A stretch of 15,637 nt of DNA from Clostridia bacterium (GTDB taxonomy: Bacteria; Bacillota; Clostridia; RGIG6154), in contig JAFWXG010000171.1 in the NCBI GenBank assembly GCA_017523005.1, positions 1 to 15,637 of the forward strand, written 5' to 3'. A program made the position numbers and the translations under genes. Shown here one piece after another: positions 7,512 to 13,220 of this stretch. The notes under the pieces were generated by a model. That model was given only the letters and a program-made list of their open reading frames with translations, was not told the DNA's origin and searched no databases. How positions within the stretch are numbered: the stretch's first letter is position 1; each line of letters begins with the position of its first letter.

Positions 7512-8270
7512 ATGATTAAACTTATTATTTCGGGTTGCAACGGAAAAATGGGAAGGGTAGTCACAGAGATTGCATCAAAACAACAGGACATGGAAATTGT
7601 TGCAGGTTTTGATGTAAACACCGAGTTAAAGTATGGCTACAAGGTGTATGACAACCCCGAAGATTTAACATCTGGTGCAGATGTTCTGATTGATTTTTCT
7701 CATCCCGATATGTTAGATAAAATTTTAGAATTTGCTGTTAAGACAAAGACACCTGCGATTATCGCAACAACAGGACTTTCAGATGAACAAAAAGAAAAGC
7801 TTGTAAAGGCATCAGAATTTGTTCCGATATTCTTTTCTGCAAATATGTCGCTTGGCGTAAACTTACTTATTGAACTTGCTCAAAAGGCAACAAAAGTGCT
7901 GGCAGAACAATTTGATATCGAGATTATCGAAAAGCATCACAACCAGAAAATTGATGCTCCAAGCGGAACAGCACTTGCTATTGCAGACGGAATCAATGAC
8001 GCGTTAAAGCAAAGAAAAACTTATGTTTATGACCGTCATGCAGTACGCAAAAAGAGAACTGATGAAGAAATCGGTATCCACTCAATAAGAGGTGGCACTA
8101 TTGTTGGCGAACATTCAGTGATCTTTGCGGGTAAAGATGAAATAATTGAACTTAAGCACGAGGCTATGTCAAGAGAAATTTTTGCAGTTGGTGCAGTAGC
8201 CGCGGCAAAATATCTGATAGGAAAACCTGCTAAAATGTATAATATGCAGGATTTAGTGGCAGAACTCTAA
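7512..8270 (+). CDS. dapB: 4-hydroxy-tetrahydrodipicolinate reductase
   Basis: DapB reduces the DapA product to tetrahydrodipicolinate with NAD(P)H. The product is 252 residues. Seen: the Rossmann motif ISGCNGKMGR (residues 6-15), an ATTGLS motif (85-90), and the family signature EKHHNQKIDAPSGTA (140-154), with H142/H143 and K146 as active-site residues; GGTIVGEHSV follows. It is the last gene of the asd-dapA-dapB unit. The ribosome site is modest (AAAGGACTG overlapping the end of dapA). No clear terminator follows; the next element is the infC promoter 17 bases past the stop. Other DAP genes (dapH/D/L, dapF, lysA) are not in the window. Confidence 0.95.
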   Translation: MIKLIISGCNGKMGRVVTEIASKQQDMEIVAGFDVNTELKYGYKVYDNPEDLTSGADVLIDFSHPDMLDKILEFAVKTKTPAIIATTGLSDEQKEKLVKASEFVPIFFSANMSLGVNLLIELAQKATKVLAEQFDIEIIEKHHNQKIDAPSGTALAIADGINDALKQRKTYVYDRHAVRKKRTDEEIGIHSIRGGTIVGEHSVIFAGKDEIIELKHEAMSREIFAVGAVAAAKYLIGKPAKMYNMQDLVAEL

Positions 8271-8286
8271 AATTTTAAAAAAAGTA

Positions 8287-8315
8287 TTGACATTACTTAA
8301 AATATATGGTAAAAT
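8287..8315 (+). promoter_or_regulatory. Sigma-A type promoter for infC-rpmI-rplT
   Basis: Perfect TTGACA (8287-8292), a 17-base spacer, and TAAAAT (8310-8315), with TG at 8307-8308 forming an extended -10. The predicted transcription start is near 8322, about 150 nt ahead of infC, so the transcript begins with the structured leader described next. Confidence 0.85.
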
Positions 8316-8321
8316 ATTTTA

Positions 8322-8456
8322 TGCAATAAAGCAGAAGTTATCTTCTCACCCTCAATTTTAAATGAAAGGGTCAATATTTTAGCAAGATATTGCTATGATT
8401 TTGAAGAGAACTGCTTTATTGTAAGTTCTCTTTTTTGTTAAAGAGCTAAAAAATTT
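8322..8456 (+). ncRNA. infC operon leader, probable ribosomal-protein (L20-type) attenuator
   Basis: This is an untranslated leader between the promoter and infC. Visible pairings: 8324-8334 (CAATAAAGCAG) is perfectly complementary to 8411-8421 (CTGCTTTATTG), an 11-bp long-range helix; ACCCT 8348-8352 pairs with AGGGT 8367-8371; AGCAA 8381-8385 pairs with TTGCT 8390-8394 around a GATA loop. The 3' strand of the long helix overlaps the 5' arm and loop of a downstream intrinsic terminator, so the two structures exclude each other. In B. subtilis, L20 represses infC-rpmI-rplT by promoting premature termination in the leader. The same gene order here supports that mechanism, but the L20 site itself is inferred, not proven. 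Confidence 0.75.
8404..8436 (+). terminator. Conditional (attenuator) terminator in the infC leader
   Basis: AAGAGAACT (8404-8412) pairs with AGTTCTCTT (8424-8432) to form a 9-bp stem with an 11-nt loop, followed by a T run to 8436. It lies before infC within one transcript, so it must be conditional. Bases 8411-8421 are also needed for the alternative long-range helix with 8324-8334, which would act as the antiterminator. Confidence 0.78.
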
Positions 8457-8463
8457 GGAGGTG
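8457..8463 (+). promoter_or_regulatory. Shine-Dalgarno site that sets the ATT start of infC
   Basis: GGAGGTG is nearly full complement to the 16S rRNA 3' end. Its core GGAGG ends nine bases before ATT at 8471, ideal spacing. It is 27 or more bases from the first in-frame TTG (8489) or ATG (8492), too far to serve those codons. Confidence 0.8.
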
Positions 8464-8470
8464 TATCGTT

Positions 8471-8986
8471 ATTAGCAGTAAGCAGGAATTGATGTTGAAC
8501 GAAGAAATTCGTGACAAGGAAGTAAGAGTTATAAGCGGAAGTGGTGAACAGCTCGGTATTATGTCTGCTAAAGAGGCTCTTAATATTGCAATCCGTGAGA
8601 ATTTGGATTTGGTTAAAATTGCTCCAAATGCAAAACCACCTGTATGCAAGATTATGGACTACGGCAAATATCGTTTTGAAACTGCAAAACGCGAGAAAGA
8701 AGCGAAGAAAAATCAGAATGTTGTAAGCATTAAAGAAATTCGTCTTTCTCCATCAACAGATGTAAATGACCTTAACACCAAAATCAATCAGGCAAAGAAA
8801 TTCCTCGATAAAAAGGACAAGGTAAAAGTTACTGTTCGTTTCAGAGGCCGTGAAGTAGCATACGCTGCTGCAGGTGAAGAATTGCTTGAAAAATTTGCAA
8901 AAGCTGTAGAAGATAACGGTATCATTGATAAAAAACCAAAATTGGAAGGAAAGAACATGTCAATGTTCATTTCACCGAAGAACTAA
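8471..8986 (+). CDS. infC: Translation initiation factor IF-3 (rare ATT start)
   Basis: IF-3 binds the 30S subunit, keeps it apart from 50S and checks start-codon and initiator-tRNA pairing. The product is 171 residues when started at ATT 8471: the residues added ahead of the first ATG (a SSKQEL stretch) align with the known IF-3 N-terminus, ISKxx.xNEEIR, and the Shine-Dalgarno fits only this codon. Seen: the N-domain with NEEIRDKEVRVI, the signature PPVCKIMDYGKYRFE (from residue 56), a lysine-rich linker helix, and the C-domain with IRLSPSTDVNDLNTK and VRFRGRE. Use of ATT is classic for infC because IF-3 itself discriminates against it, giving translational autorepression in E. coli. rpmI follows 25 nt downstream. 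Confidence 0.95.
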   Translation: MSSKQELMLNEEIRDKEVRVISGSGEQLGIMSAKEALNIAIRENLDLVKIAPNAKPPVCKIMDYGKYRFETAKREKEAKKNQNVVSIKEIRLSPSTDVNDLNTKINQAKKFLDKKDKVKVTVRFRGREVAYAAAGEELLEKFAKAVEDNGIIDKKPKLEGKNMSMFISPKN

Positions 8987-9011
8987 TTTATATTTGGAAG
9001 GAGAAATAAAA

Positions 9012-9209
9012 ATGCCAAAATTAAAAACACACAGAGCTGCTGCTAAAAGATTTAGCTTAACCAAAACCGGCAAAGTTAAAAGAGGCAGTGCGTACAGAAG
9101 TCACATTTTAAACAAGAAGACAACAAAGAGAAAAAGAAATTTAAGAAAGATGGCTTATGCATCTCCAGCGAATGCAAAGGTTATCAAAAAACTTATTCCG
9201 TACAAATAA
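9012..9209 (+). CDS. rpmI: 50S ribosomal protein L35 (bL35)
   Basis: This is a 65-residue, strongly basic protein of the large ribosomal subunit, at its usual length. It begins MPKLKTHRAAAKRFSLTKTG and contains the conserved KRGSAYRSHILNKKTTKRKR block and a C-terminal VIKKLIPYK. The ATG at 9012 has GGAAGGAG upstream; the frame is open further 5' into infC but that extension is not part of L35. It sits between infC and rplT, the normal order of this operon, and is therefore covered by the same leader control. Confidence 0.97.
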   Translation: MPKLKTHRAAAKRFSLTKTGKVKRGSAYRSHILNKKTTKRKRNLRKMAYASPANAKVIKKLIPYK

Positions 9210-9237
9210 TAACTTGATTAAAAGGAGGTAAATATAG

Positions 9238-9591
9238 ATGGCTCGTATTAAAGGTGCAGTTACAACAAGAAAAAGACATAAGAAAATATTAAAGCTCGCA
9301 AAGGGCTACAGAGGTGCGAAAAGCAAACAATTCAGAACAGCTAACGAAGCTGTAATGAAATCATTGGTATATTCATATATCGGAAGAAAACAGAAGAAGA
9401 GAAACTTTAGACAGCTTTGGATTACAAGAATCAATGCTGCTGCAAGAATGAATGGTATTTCTTACTCTGTATTGATGAACGGCTTAAAGAAAGCAAACAT
9501 CACATTAAACAGAAAAGTATTGGCTGATATTGCAGTTACAGATCCTGCTGCTTTTACTGAATTAGTAGCAAAAGCTAAAGCAAGCTTATAA
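9238..9591 (+). CDS. rplT: 50S ribosomal protein L20 (bL20)
   Basis: L20 is a 117-residue basic protein needed for early 50S assembly, binding 23S rRNA. The sequence MARIKGAVTTRKRHKKILKL starts it, with an extended basic N-terminal tail, followed by the globular part with FRQLWITRINAAARMNG and SYSVLMNGLKKANI. An excellent AAAGGAGG site precedes ATG. It closes the infC-rpmI-rplT operon and is followed ten bases later by an intrinsic terminator. In Firmicutes and in E. coli L20 is the autoregulator of this operon, so it is the likely ligand of the leader upstream of infC; that part is inference. Confidence 0.97.
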   Translation: MARIKGAVTTRKRHKKILKLAKGYRGAKSKQFRTANEAVMKSLVYSYIGRKQKKRNFRQLWITRINAAARMNGISYSVLMNGLKKANITLNRKVLADIAVTDPAAFTELVAKAKASL

Positions 9592-9600
9592 GAAAATTAA

Positions 9601-9630
9601 AACCAAAAGGCATTGCTTTTTGGTTTTTTT
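9601..9630 (+). terminator. Intrinsic terminator of infC-rpmI-rplT
   Basis: AACCAAAAGGC (9601-9611) pairs with GCTTTTTGGTT (9615-9625), an 11-bp stem with one G-U pair and a three-base loop, followed by seven T. It lies ten bases past the rplT stop and 18 bases before the HAD gene, which has no visible promoter of its own. Confidence 0.92.
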
Positions 9631-9647
9631 ATTTCAGGAGGATAAAG

Positions 9648-10397
9648 ATGAGCAAGATATTTGATGGCGTGCTTATAGCATCAGATGTAGATGGTACGCT
9701 GACGCCGGGGGATTTATACATATCAGAAAGAAATTACGAGGCAATTAAGTATTTTACAGATAATGGCGGAATGTTTACAGTAGCAACAGGCAGAATGGCA
9801 TCATACATGAGAGAAAAATTCCCAAGACTTATCATAAACGCACCTGTAAGTGCAGTTAACGGAACAATGGTGTCTGACATAGATACAGGCGAGATTTTGT
9901 GGAAAAGACCCATGAATGAAAGCTACATACCAATGATTGAAACGGTAAAAGAACTCTGTACACCGCTGATTTTACAGCTTTTTGATGATTTTGGGACAGT
10001 TTCCGGATATGAGTATGACAAAAATGTCATGTATAATAAAATGCTTTGTGTAACAAAAACCGAGCAAGACGCTCTTATGATGAAAACAAGATTTGAAAAA
10101 GAATTCCCAAGACTTTATTTTTCAAGAAGCTGGGATACAGGCTTTGAAGCGACTGATATAAATGCCCATAAAGGCGAAACACTAAAAGAAATAAAGAGAA
10201 TTACAAAGGCAAAAATAACAGTTGGTATCGGTAATTATGAAAATGATGATACATTGATAAAAGAGGCGGATTTTGGTGTTGCAGTAAGCAACTCAATTCA
10301 GTCTATTAAGGATGTTGCAGATTTTATAACCGAAAACGACGCAGAATTTGCAGTTGCAGAACTTATCGAAAAACTCCCAAAACTTTTAAGATTATAA
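9648..10397 (+). CDS. HAD superfamily (Cof-type, IIB) hydrolase
   Basis: This is a 249-residue probable Mg-dependent phosphatase, most likely acting on a small phosphorylated metabolite such as a sugar phosphate; the substrate cannot be read from the sequence. Motif I is SDVDGTL with nucleophile D13 and acid/base D15; FTVATGR (residues 43-49) is motif II, the lysine of motif III is K175 in AHKGETLKE, and motif IV is GNYENDD (195-201). The usual motif IV in this group is GDxxND; here the first aspartate is replaced by asparagine (N196) while N199 and D200 remain. The cap domain lies in between (about 80-170). GGAGG upstream supports the start. Expression may come from read-through of the terminator before it. 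Confidence 0.87.
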   Translation: MSKIFDGVLIASDVDGTLTPGDLYISERNYEAIKYFTDNGGMFTVATGRMASYMREKFPRLIINAPVSAVNGTMVSDIDTGEILWKRPMNESYIPMIETVKELCTPLILQLFDDFGTVSGYEYDKNVMYNKMLCVTKTEQDALMMKTRFEKEFPRLYFSRSWDTGFEATDINAHKGETLKEIKRITKAKITVGIGNYENDDTLIKEADFGVAVSNSIQSIKDVADFITENDAEFAVAELIEKLPKLLRL

Positions 10398-10402
10398 AAC
10401 AA

Positions 10403-10434
10403 AACCCCGTAACATTGCTACGGGGTTGTATTTT
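10403..10434. terminator. Bidirectional intrinsic terminator between convergent operons
   Basis: AACCCCGTA (10403-10411) pairs with TACGGGGTT (10419-10427), a 9-bp GC-rich stem around a 7-base loop. On the + strand it is followed by GTATTTT; on the - strand it is followed by TTGTTTT. It can therefore stop both the HAD transcript and the eut transcript. The stop codon of the last eut gene (10418-10420) lies inside the hairpin. Confidence 0.9.
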
Positions 10435-10846
10435 GCCAATTTGCAGGGTAAGTGATATAGTAAAATTTTGCGTAATTTTCAACAGAAAACTCTATTTTTG
10501 ACCCTTTTTTAATAAAAATTGCTTCACCTTTTTCTGCAGTTTTTGATTCTCCATCACAAATTATTGTAAGTTTACCCTCTAAAACAATGTCAATTTCGTC
10601 ATAATTTAATTCCCACGGAAATGTGCTTTTTGTCATTTCCATTAACCCAAACCCTAAATTAGGACTTTGCTCTAATGTCATTAAATCCTTTGTATAAACC
10701 TTATCTGCAGGATTTAAAGTATCCAATCTGTCGGCAGGAGAAAAATGTACTGTTGATGCGTTGAATTTTAATATTTTTCCACTACTTTTTTCTTCATCTA
10801 AAATCTGGCGAACAATTTTTTCTATAAGCTCTTTATCTACTTGCAT
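10418..10846 (-). CDS. eutQ: Ethanolamine utilisation protein EutQ, short cupin form
   Basis: This protein has 142 residues. The cupin fold spans about residues 55-135, with GLMEMTKSTFPWELNYDE, YDEIDIVLEGKL (82-93) and a final FYYITYPANW, which match the EutQ cupin domain. It lacks the extra N-terminal region of the longer enteric EutQ. EutQ is required for anaerobic ethanolamine growth in Salmonella, where an acetate-kinase activity has been reported; whether the short form has that activity is open. Residues 3-19 form an amphipathic helix with paired hydrophobic residues every four positions (LI, IV, IL), resembling a microcompartment encapsulation peptide. The start has GAGGGGG nine bases upstream and overlaps the eutH end by 14 nt. 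It is the last gene of the operon. Confidence 0.88.
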   Translation of the reverse strand: MQVDKELIEKIVRQILDEEKSSGKILKFNASTVHFSPADRLDTLNPADKVYTKDLMTLEQSPNLGFGLMEMTKSTFPWELNYDEIDIVLEGKLTIICDGESKTAEKGEAIFIKKGSKIEFSVENYAKFYYITYPANWQNTTP

Positions 10847-11936
10847 TTTTTCTTGCCCCCTCTTTTAAATTTCTTGCAATAAATGCAGCAAGTATAACGG
10901 CAGAAACACCGCCTGTTAGCTTGCCTATAATCATAGGGAAAATCATTTCTGAATCAAAGCCTGCGGTAAAGCCTAAATGGTCGCCAAACACAAATGCGGC
11001 AGATGTCGCAAATGCGAAGTTTATAATTTTACCGCGGTTGTCCATATCTTTTACCATGTTAAGCATAGGAATATTATTTGCTAAGCTTGCAATAAGACCC
11101 GCTGCTGCTACATCGTTCATACCAAGTAATTTTCCTAACTTCATCAATGGGGTTTTAAAGATTTTAGTAATTGCATATACAAGTGGGAAAGCACCTGCAA
11201 GCACGATTGCAATATCTGAAACAATGGTAAATCCGTCGCTTAAGGGATTCATTCCGGGGATAACTGTAATACCTGTCAAAGCCTCTATAATGCCCGATAT
11301 AAGTCCCACTGTAATAACAATTACTATAAACTTTCCAAATATTGTAAAACCCTTAATCATAAATCTTTCAAACTTCCAGAGTCCTAAAGCTATCAAAAGT
11401 GCAAAAATTATAATTGGAATTAAATTTCTTACTATCATCATAATGGGAAAACCTGCAACCAGACCACCAACAAATGAGCCTATAGGGATTGTAATAATTC
11501 CTGACAAAACGCCTGTTGCCAGATATTTTCTGTCTGAGTCTTTGATAATGCCGAGAGCAATAGGGATAGTAAAAACGATGGTAGGTCCTAACATTGAGCC
11601 TACAATAAGACCGCCAAACTGTGCGGCTTCAGGAGTGTATGCAAGTTCTTTTGCAAGGGGAGCACCGCCCATATCATTTGCTAATATACTTCCTGCAAAC
11701 ATAGCGGGGTCTGCACCGAAAAAGTTAAAGACAGGCACTATTACAGGCTCTAAAATATTAGCAATTACAGGGGACAGAGCAATAATTCCAACCATTGATA
11801 AAGCCAAAGCGCCAAGAGCCAATATACCTTCTTCAAACTGCTCGCCAAGTCCCCATTTGTTGCCTATAATGCGGTCAATAGCACCCAAAACGGCAAACAC
11901 TACCATAATGTAAATAATTATCTCGTTAATACTCAT
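10833..11936 (-). CDS. eutH: Ethanolamine permease EutH
   Basis: This is a polytopic inner-membrane protein of 367 residues that facilitates ethanolamine uptake. About ten hydrophobic segments are visible. Family-typical blocks include AGSILANDMGGAPLAKELA (residues 81-99), GLIVGSMLGPTIVFTIP, SLANNIPMLNMVKDMDNRGK, and AFVFGDHLGFTAGFD. It ends in a short basic tail (ARNLKEGARKNASR), consistent with a cytoplasmic C-terminus. Its presence is the strongest single indication that the microcompartment operon handles ethanolamine rather than propanediol or choline. AAAGGGAAGTG precedes the ATG; it follows eutN by 21 nt and overlaps eutQ. A long open frame on the opposite strand is only a shadow of its low-complexity hydrophobic codons. 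Confidence 0.95.
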   Translation of the reverse strand: MSINEIIIYIMVVFAVLGAIDRIIGNKWGLGEQFEEGILALGALALSMVGIIALSPVIANILEPVIVPVFNFFGADPAMFAGSILANDMGGAPLAKELAYTPEAAQFGGLIVGSMLGPTIVFTIPIALGIIKDSDRKYLATGVLSGIITIPIGSFVGGLVAGFPIMMIVRNLIPIIIFALLIALGLWKFERFMIKGFTIFGKFIVIVITVGLISGIIEALTGITVIPGMNPLSDGFTIVSDIAIVLAGAFPLVYAITKIFKTPLMKLGKLLGMNDVAAAGLIASLANNIPMLNMVKDMDNRGKIINFAFATSAAFVFGDHLGFTAGFDSEMIFPMIIGKLTGGVSAVILAAFIARNLKEGARKNASR

Positions 11937-11957
11937 ATTTTCACTTCCCTTTATTTT

Positions 11958-12194
11958 TCACTCGTTATCAATTTTATCTATAATACCGCAGATAACAGCA
12001 TCAATGTTATATCCTGAAAGCTTTCTGGCAGAGCTTCCAAATGTAATTAAAACCGTGTCCCCAACGCCAGCACCCACCATATCAACTGCAATCATTTCGG
12101 TATCCCTTAAAGATACTGTCATGAACTTAAGTCCATTTAATTGCTCGTCTTTTTTGGTTGCCCAAACACTTTTAAGAACTCTTCCGATTTGCAT
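11958..12194 (-). CDS. eutN: EutN/CcmL-type microcompartment vertex protein (BMC-P)
   Basis: This protein forms pentamers that cap the vertices of the polyhedral shell. It has 78 residues, shorter than the usual 85-100; the loops between strands are trimmed. Seen: the N-terminal IGRVLKSVWATKKDEQLNGLK, VGAGVGDTVLITFGSSAR (residues 40-57), which is the family hallmark, and DAVICGIIDKID at the end. The ATG at 12194 has AAAGGA upstream. Its first 58 nt overlap the 3' end of the preceding unrecognised gene in another frame; conservation of the EutN N-terminus shows that this start is right. Confidence 0.92.
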   Translation of the reverse strand: MQIGRVLKSVWATKKDEQLNGLKFMTVSLRDTEMIAVDMVGAGVGDTVLITFGSSARKLSGYNIDAVICGIIDKIDNE

Positions 12195-12607
12195 ATTTTA
12201 AATTCCTTTATGATAATATTTTCATCTTTCGCAGATGGCGTGATTATTGCATTTTCAGGCACTAATACAGTCCCGAATGGATAATTATCAAGCAAGTTTT
12301 TGGTAATTACTCTTGTTGTATCATCAGGGATAATTGACATTCCGTCTATTGCATATTTGTGAAGAGAAAAAACCTTTTTTTTGTTATCTAAGCATCTGCA
12401 TAAAAACTCTTCTTCAGCTGTAAACGGAACTCTTAATTTTATGCGGTTTTTTGAATATTCCGTAAGATGAGTTACAAGAACATAGTCAAAATCTGTTTCT
12501 GCATTAAATGGCAAAAAGAGAGTATATGGATTATATACGCGTTTAATCCTGCCGATTACAACTGTTTTTGGAAGATTTAAAATTTCTAAAACCCTTTTAT
12601 AAATCAT
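12137..12607 (-). CDS. Unrecognised microcompartment-operon protein with a TPSA-type motif
   Basis: This protein has 156 residues; I do not recognise the family. No signal peptide or membrane segment is visible. The N-terminal two thirds look like a compact alpha/beta domain with alternating strand-like (VVIGRIKRVY, DYVLVTHL, RIKLRVPF) and polar segments and two close cysteines (C70, C72). The last third holds PFGTVLVPENAIITPSAKDE, in which ITPSAKD (122-128) resembles LTPSARE in the EutT encoded two genes upstream. It is translated with an 11-nt overlap after pduL and overlaps eutN by 58 nt. From memory, Firmicutes eut operons often have an uncharacterised gene at this place. Packaging, assembly or cofactor handling are possible roles, but I have no evidence for any one. 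Confidence 0.7.
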   Translation of the reverse strand: MIYKRVLEILNLPKTVVIGRIKRVYNPYTLFLPFNAETDFDYVLVTHLTEYSKNRIKLRVPFTAEEEFLCRCLDNKKKVFSLHKYAIDGMSIIPDDTTRVITKNLLDNYPFGTVLVPENAIITPSAKDENIIIKEFKICKSEEFLKVFGQPKKTSN

Positions 12608-13220
12608 TTACTTTTTGAATTATTGCAAACGACGAATTGGAAAATCCTAAAGCATTTGCTTCGTCGTAGTCAATATGCACAGCGTCAGAAAATTTGTCAC
12701 TTACACGAACAATAGTATCATCAAAAATAAGTGGTCTTGAGCCAAAAGTTTTAATTCTAACCGATTGCTTGTCCTTTACGCCTAATCTATCTGCAGTTTC
12801 GGGAGTTAAATGGATATGACGCTTTGCAATAATAACTCCTTCCTTAATTTCAAGCTGTTTGCCGTTTGCAGACAGGATAATCCCAGGACTGTTATTTATA
12901 TCTCCACTTAATCTGATTGGCGGGGTTAAACCAAGAATTCTGGCATCTGTCATAGAAATTTCAACTTGTGTTTCGGGGCGGAGAGGTCCTAAAATTGCAA
13001 CATTTTTAATAGTGCCTTTGCTTGATATAATATCTATCCTTTCTTTTGCAGCAAACTGTCCAGGCTGTGACAAAGGTTTAGCTATTTGGAATTCATAGTT
13101 TTTGCCAAACAGATAATCTGATGCTTCTTGTGACAAATGAACATGTCTGCCCGATGCCTCGACAATTAAAAAGAAATCCTTTTTCAATATTTTAAAAATA
13201 GCCTCAGTAAGATTGTTCAT
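12597..13220 (-). CDS. pduL: PduL-type phosphotransacylase (phosphate acyltransferase)
   Basis: The enzyme converts acyl-CoA plus phosphate to acyl-phosphate and CoA inside the shell, recycling CoA for the aldehyde dehydrogenase; with ethanolamine as substrate the product is acetyl-phosphate. In eut loci this position is often called eutD, although the enteric EutD is an unrelated Pta-type protein. It has 207 residues. Two beta-barrel repeats are visible, with zinc-ligand histidines in ASGRHVHLS (H26, H28) and AKRHIHLTP (H135, H137) and H182 in AVHIDYDEAN. GPLRPETQVEISMTDAR is a further signature. The first 14 residues form a short hydrophobic helix (LTEAIFKILKK) that may serve as an encapsulation peptide. 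It starts in an ATGA overlap with eutT. Confidence 0.93.
   Translation of the reverse strand: MNNLTEAIFKILKKDFFLIVEASGRHVHLSQEASDYLFGKNYEFQIAKPLSQPGQFAAKERIDIISSKGTIKNVAILGPLRPETQVEISMTDARILGLTPPIRLSGDINNSPGIILSANGKQLEIKEGVIIAKRHIHLTPETADRLGVKDKQSVRIKTFGSRPLIFDDTIVRVSDKFSDAVHIDYDEANALGFSNSSFAIIQKVNDL

Noticed and set aside
8361..8381. Six-codon open frame in the infC leader as a regulatory leader peptide
   Set aside because: It lacks a ribosome site and any run of regulatory codons; the base-pairing logic of the leader explains the region better.
10921..11913. A 330-codon open frame on the + strand opposite eutH
   Set aside because: It is a low-complexity Ile/Pro/Ala-rich mirror of the eutH transmembrane codons with no ribosome site and no recognisable domain; eutH is clearly the real gene.
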